Positions 60,827 to 64,000 of a DNA stretch of 64,000 bases are shown one piece after another; positions within the stretch are counted from its first letter, which is position 1; the number at the start of each line of letters is the position of its first letter. The position numbers and the translations under genes are program-made. The DNA comes from Haloplanus litoreus (GTDB taxonomy: Archaea > Halobacteriota > Halobacteria > Halobacteriales > Haloferacaceae). The stretch is taken from the NCBI RefSeq assembly GCF_042677945.1, contig NZ_JBHUDN010000012.1. One strand, given 5' to 3'. The notes under the pieces were generated by a model that was given only the letters and a program-made list of their open reading frames with translations, did no database searches and was not told the DNA's origin.

Positions 60827-62161
60827 TCAATCGTCCGCCGCCGTGCGCGAACGCTCCCGGTCCAGGGACACCAGCGTCTCGCCGTCGAACGAGAGGGGCC
60901 GCAGATCGCCAACCGTCACGTTCGGTTCGTTCGCTAGCTCCTCGGCGACGGGCGCCGAGACGAGCGCCTCGTCGACCGCCATGGTGTTCCGTATCCGCGC
61001 GACCCGCAGGTCAGACAGGTCCTTGACCCCCGTCGCGGCGACGAGCAGTTCGAGTGCGAGTTCGTCCGACGGGGCGACAAGCGGGAGGTGCACCCGTGAC
61101 GGTTCGCCGCCGGTGAGGGCGTTGACGTACATGTCAGTGGGGTCGATCCCCTCGACAGCCGCTTGCCGAACCACGTCGGCCAGACCGACGCCGATCCCGT
61201 TCCCGTGAGACTCCTCGGTGATCGAGCGGACGTAGATCCGCCTGTACTCCGGGGTTACGGGGTCGTCCTCGCCGATCATCCGCATCCGTCCGACGACGTT
61301 CGTGTCCATCCCGGTGCCGCTCACGTTCTTGCCGATCTCGTCGACGATTAGGATGTCGAGGTCGTCGACCGGCAGCATCGGGAGCAGTTCCTTGGCCCGC
61401 ACCTGTAGCTCCGGCTCACGGTCGAGGATGTCGTCCACGGCGATGGCTTCGACGTGTGCGGCTCGGTCCCGCGCGTTCTCGAGCATCGCCACGCCGCCGA
61501 CGACCGGCGTCTCCTCGAAGAGGATGCCCGCCCGCTCGGTGATGGCCGCCTCGTAGCTCCGGGCCAGCGCCGACTTGTGCATCGTCTCCGCACCGCGCTG
61601 TTTGCCCAGCCCGACGACGGCCATCTTGCAGAGGCCACTCTCGATGTCGCCGGCGAAGTCGGTGTGGGGCTTGACTCGGTTGACGAGCAGGACGGCGTCG
61701 GCCGCCAGCGCATCGGACGCGGCGTAGACCGTCCGCCCGTCGGTCGTCGTCGACACGGGTTCGACCGCCATCGACGACCGTATCTCACAGCCCATCGTCT
61801 CCTCGGTGATGCCGAGCGACGCGAGCATCTCGCGCTGTCCCGCCGCCGTCGCGCCGCCGTGGCTCCCCATCCCCGGGAAGATGAACGGCTCGAATCCACG
61901 CGCTTGGAGCGTCTCGACGGTCGCCCGGAGGATCGTCGGCATGTCGTGAATGCCGCGGCTGCCCGCAGTGATCCCGACTTCGGCAGCCGGTTCGAGGTCG
62001 GAAAGCGGGTCGAACGCGGCGATCTCCGCCTCGGTGGCCGCGGCCACGTCGTCGAGTTCGGGCTGGTCGTACTCGACGTCGATCGGTGCGAACCGGGGGT
62101 ACTCGTCGACCGAGACGTCGTTGATCGCCCGCAACGAGTCCGGGTCCGGGGACTCAAGCAT
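60827..62161 (-). CDS. LarA-like / DUF2088 protein
   Basis: 444 residues. The sequence contains the LarA-type N-domain pattern: GMGSHGGATAAGQREML, CEIRSSM and LLVNRVKPHTDFAGDIESGLCKMAVVGLGK. LarA racemises lactate with a nickel-pincer cofactor and is the best-known member, but the family is wider and many relatives have no assigned substrate. The usual larB/larC/larE neighbours are not seen here. The ATG at 62161 is one of two candidate starts; a GTG at 62185 would add eight residues. Confidence 0.7.
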   Translation of the reverse strand: MLESPDPDSLRAINDVSVDEYPRFAPIDVEYDQPELDDVAAATEAEIAAFDPLSDLEPAAEVGITAGSRGIHDMPTILRATVETLQARGFEPFIFPGMGSHGGATAAGQREMLASLGITEETMGCEIRSSMAVEPVSTTTDGRTVYAASDALAADAVLLVNRVKPHTDFAGDIESGLCKMAVVGLGKQRGAETMHKSALARSYEAAITERAGILFEETPVVGGVAMLENARDRAAHVEAIAVDDILDREPELQVRAKELLPMLPVDDLDILIVDEIGKNVSGTGMDTNVVGRMRMIGEDDPVTPEYRRIYVRSITEESHGNGIGVGLADVVRQAAVEGIDPTDMYVNALTGGEPSRVHLPLVAPSDELALELLVAATGVKDLSDLRVARIRNTMAVDEALVSAPVAEELANEPNVTVGDLRPLSFDGETLVSLDRERSRTAADD

Positions 62162-62373
62162 CGGCAGTCCCTCCGGATCGATCACGGTCCGTCTCGGCCG
62201 TGTGGAGTGCGGTCACGTCGACCGAATCGGCCCCGTCGGTACACCGGAATCGCCCCGAACCGAGAGTCAGTCCCATGTCCTCTGGGCATCGCGGCCGTAC
62301 TTCAATCTTCGGCGGAATGAGGGGTTAACATCAAAATTTAAATATCATCCTTTATTCAGGGGAGACGGGTACC

Positions 62374-63606
62374 ATGAGAATAACACGCAGGGACGCCGTC
62401 AAGGCGTTAGGTGCCACTGGTGTGGCGACTACGACTGGACTCGCCGGCTGCTCGGGTGGTGGCGGCAGCGGTGGCGGGACGACGACCCTCGGGGTCATCA
62501 TGCCCGTCTCCGGGACGATCTCGGAACTGGGTCCGCCGTGCCGGGACGGAGCCGACGTCGCGGTTCAGGCGATCAACGACGCGGGCGGTCTGCTGGGCGG
62601 CGACATCGCGGTCCAGCACGAGGACTCGGAGAGCGTCCCGGACGCCGGCGTACGCGCGGCGAATCGGCTGATGGAAGGCGAGAGCGTCCCGGCGATGGTC
62701 GGTCCGCTGTCGAGCGGTGTGGGGATGAGTATCGCCCCCATCGCAGCCGACAACGACGTCGTCTACTTCCCCGGCGGAAGTTCGCCGGAGTTCACCTCGC
62801 TGGACCAGACCGAGTGGGTGTTCCGGACCCGCCCGTCCGACGCGTTCGTCGGTGCGGCGCTCGCACGGATCGCCTACGAGGGACGGGGCATGGAGACCGC
62901 CTCGTCCATCGTCGTCAACAACGACTTCGGGATCGGTCTGGCCGACTCCTTCGAGGAGGCGTTCACCGAACTCGGCGGCGAGGTGCTCTCACGGGAGCGC
63001 GCGAACGTGGGACAGACCTCCTACCGGTCCGAACTCGAATCGATGTTCTCCGGCGACCCCGACGTGGTCTTGAACGGCTGCTACCAGGACGAGGCGACGA
63101 ACATCTTCCGGCAGTGGTTCGAACAGGACCTCGGCGGTCAGTGGATGATCCACAGCGGCCTCATCGGCAGCGAGTTCCTCGGAGGCATCGGCGAGGAAAT
63201 CGCCGACGGTATCTTCGCGTCGAATCCGCGGCTCCCGGACAACGAGGCCAACCAGCACTTCCGGGACCTGATGGAGGATACTGACACGGGCGACCCCGGC
63301 GAGTTGATCTTCCCGCCCAACACATACGACGCGATCAACATGATCGCACTCGCCGCCGAGCGCGGCGGCGAGGCGACCGGATCGACGATCCGGGAGAACC
63401 TGCGTAACATCGCGAACCCTGGCGGCACGGACGTCCAGACGGTTGGCGACGGCCTCGAACTCCTCCGGAACGACGAGGAGATCCGATACATCGGTGCGAG
63501 TCACAACTGTGACCTCGACGAGGACGGCGAGGCACAGGGGCTCACCTTCAGCGAGATCGAGATCCAGGGGACCCAACCCGAAGCCGTCGGGACCGTCGAG
63601 ATCTGA
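62374..63606 (+). CDS. ABC transporter substrate-binding lipoprotein (branched-chain amino acid type)
   Basis: 410 residues. A Tat-type signal (TRRDAVKALG) and lipobox LAGC (C26) predict an extracellular lipid-anchored binding protein. The mature part has the LivJ-like periplasmic binding fold: TLGVIMPVSGTISELGPPCRDG, GAALARIAYEGRG, and DPDVVLNGCYQDEATNIFRQWF. It probably binds branched-chain or other amino acids, or urea. A permease gene follows five bases later, and a TATA-like AAATTTAAATATC lies about 35 bases upstream. Confidence 0.9.
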   Translation: MRITRRDAVKALGATGVATTTGLAGCSGGGGSGGGTTTLGVIMPVSGTISELGPPCRDGADVAVQAINDAGGLLGGDIAVQHEDSESVPDAGVRAANRLMEGESVPAMVGPLSSGVGMSIAPIAADNDVVYFPGGSSPEFTSLDQTEWVFRTRPSDAFVGAALARIAYEGRGMETASSIVVNNDFGIGLADSFEEAFTELGGEVLSRERANVGQTSYRSELESMFSGDPDVVLNGCYQDEATNIFRQWFEQDLGGQWMIHSGLIGSEFLGGIGEEIADGIFASNPRLPDNEANQHFRDLMEDTDTGDPGELIFPPNTYDAINMIALAAERGGEATGSTIRENLRNIANPGGTDVQTVGDGLELLRNDEEIRYIGASHNCDLDEDGEAQGLTFSEIEIQGTQPEAVGTVEI

Positions 63607-63611
63607 CAAGA

Positions 63612-64000
63612 ATGGTCCTCTCGACGATCCTAGAAATTCTCGTCTTCGGGTTCATTTTCGGGAGTCTGCTCGCACTCGCGGGTGTCGGGCTCTCGTTGAT
63701 CTACAGCATCGCCGACTTCCCCAACTTCGCCCACGGCGACTACATGATGTTCGGCGGCTACATGGCCTTCCTGGTCAACGTCCAGTTGGGTCTCCCGATG
63801 GCGGTCGCTTTCGTCGTCGGGGTGGTGTCGCTGGTCGCCGTCGCCCTGGTCGTCGACCGCCTCGCGTTCAAGCCGCTCCGCAACGCCGGTCCCGTTCCGC
63901 TGTTGATCGCCTCGATCGGTGTGGCACTGTTCATCAGGAACCTGATCAAGTTCGTCTGGGGAACGAGCACGCGCAACTACGCAGGTGAGTGGCAGCGAGC
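63612..64000 (+). CDS. Branched-chain amino acid ABC transporter permease (LivH type), 3' end missing
   Basis: The first 129 codons of a LivH-family permease: VLSTILEILVFGFIFGSLLALAGVGLSLIYSIADFPNFAHGDYMMFGGYMAF, the usual first helices with the NFAHGD segment, followed by LGLPMAVAFVVGVVSLVAVALVVDRLAF. The reading frame is open to the window edge, so the gene continues outside. It begins five bases after the binding protein and belongs to the same operon. Confidence 0.9.
   Translation, partial: MVLSTILEILVFGFIFGSLLALAGVGLSLIYSIADFPNFAHGDYMMFGGYMAFLVNVQLGLPMAVAFVVGVVSLVAVALVVDRLAFKPLRNAGPVPLLIASIGVALFIRNLIKFVWGTSTRNYAGEWQR

Noticed and set aside
1..64000. CRISPR array, cas genes, restriction-modification, toxin-antitoxin or transposase genes
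   Set aside because: No regularly spaced repeats and no matching protein motifs were seen on either strand; the YcaO and channel genes are not a known defence set.

Overview
The window is chromosomal DNA from a halophilic archaeon (class Halobacteria). It is very GC-rich, its proteins are acidic, and many genes start a short distance (about 26-28 bases) downstream of an archaeal TATA box with no leader. Family markers are typical of haloarchaea: replication factor C large subunit with a PCNA-binding tail, archaeal HMG-CoA synthase, HalOD1, TrmB and TbsP regulators, DASH cryptochrome, pelota, RqcH and FEN1. The order is probably Haloferacales, perhaps close to Haloplanus, but that is an impression and not a measured placement.

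Layout. 1-9.7 kb: tail of an upstream gene, rfcL, a zinc alcohol dehydrogenase, ctaA (heme A synthesis), a malic enzyme-phosphotransacetylase fusion, RNase HI, a CBS protein, a DMT transporter and a cytidylate-kinase-like protein without the P-loop lysine. 9.9-17.4 kb: small membrane proteins, a DASH cryptochrome translationally coupled to a 2Fe-2S ferredoxin, a C2H2 mini-protein, rtcA, a membrane hydrolase, a hydratase, and HMG-CoA synthase convergent with an XRE regulator. 17.5-20.4 kb: a pilin-like surface protein cluster. 20.4-29.5 kb: DUF2150, a TatD-like hydrolase, a NYN protein, glyoxalase, gcvT-gcvH, a HalOD1 protein and two divergent TrmB-type regulators. 29.6-33.7 kb: CNNM/CBS transporter, Na/Ca exchanger, glutaredoxin coupled to cobalamin adenosyltransferase, and tRNA-Val(CAC).

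33.7-35.3 kb stands out. The 3' half of tRNA-Val is repeated directly behind the tRNA, the repeat is split by a 57-bp insert, and the next gene is a visibly AT-richer ion channel carrying a zinc ribbon. A non-coding or decayed stretch follows. 35.3-46.8 kb: PQQ-propeller lipoprotein, DUF4013, DUF63, a YcaO protein, TbsP, glyA, a histidine kinase, a universal stress protein and folD. 46.8-56 kb: AI-2E-type permease, FEN1, acetyltransferase, methyltransferase, MFS transporter, ornithine cyclodeaminase homologue and pelota. 56-64 kb: RqcH, quinol-type nitric oxide reductase, a LarA/DUF2088 protein, and the start of a branched-chain-amino-acid-type ABC transporter that runs off the right edge.

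Themes. One-carbon metabolism is spread over the window (gcvT, gcvH, glyA, folD), but no glycine dehydrogenase (P protein) gene is present. Pelota and RqcH, both ribosome-rescue factors, lie close together. No CRISPR array, transposase, integrase or recognised defence operon is visible. The less ordinary signals are the split tRNA duplication with its AT-rich channel gene, the stand-alone YcaO protein, tandem palindromes at a TrmB-family promoter, an insertion inside GcvH, and two strong intergenic hairpins of unknown role.
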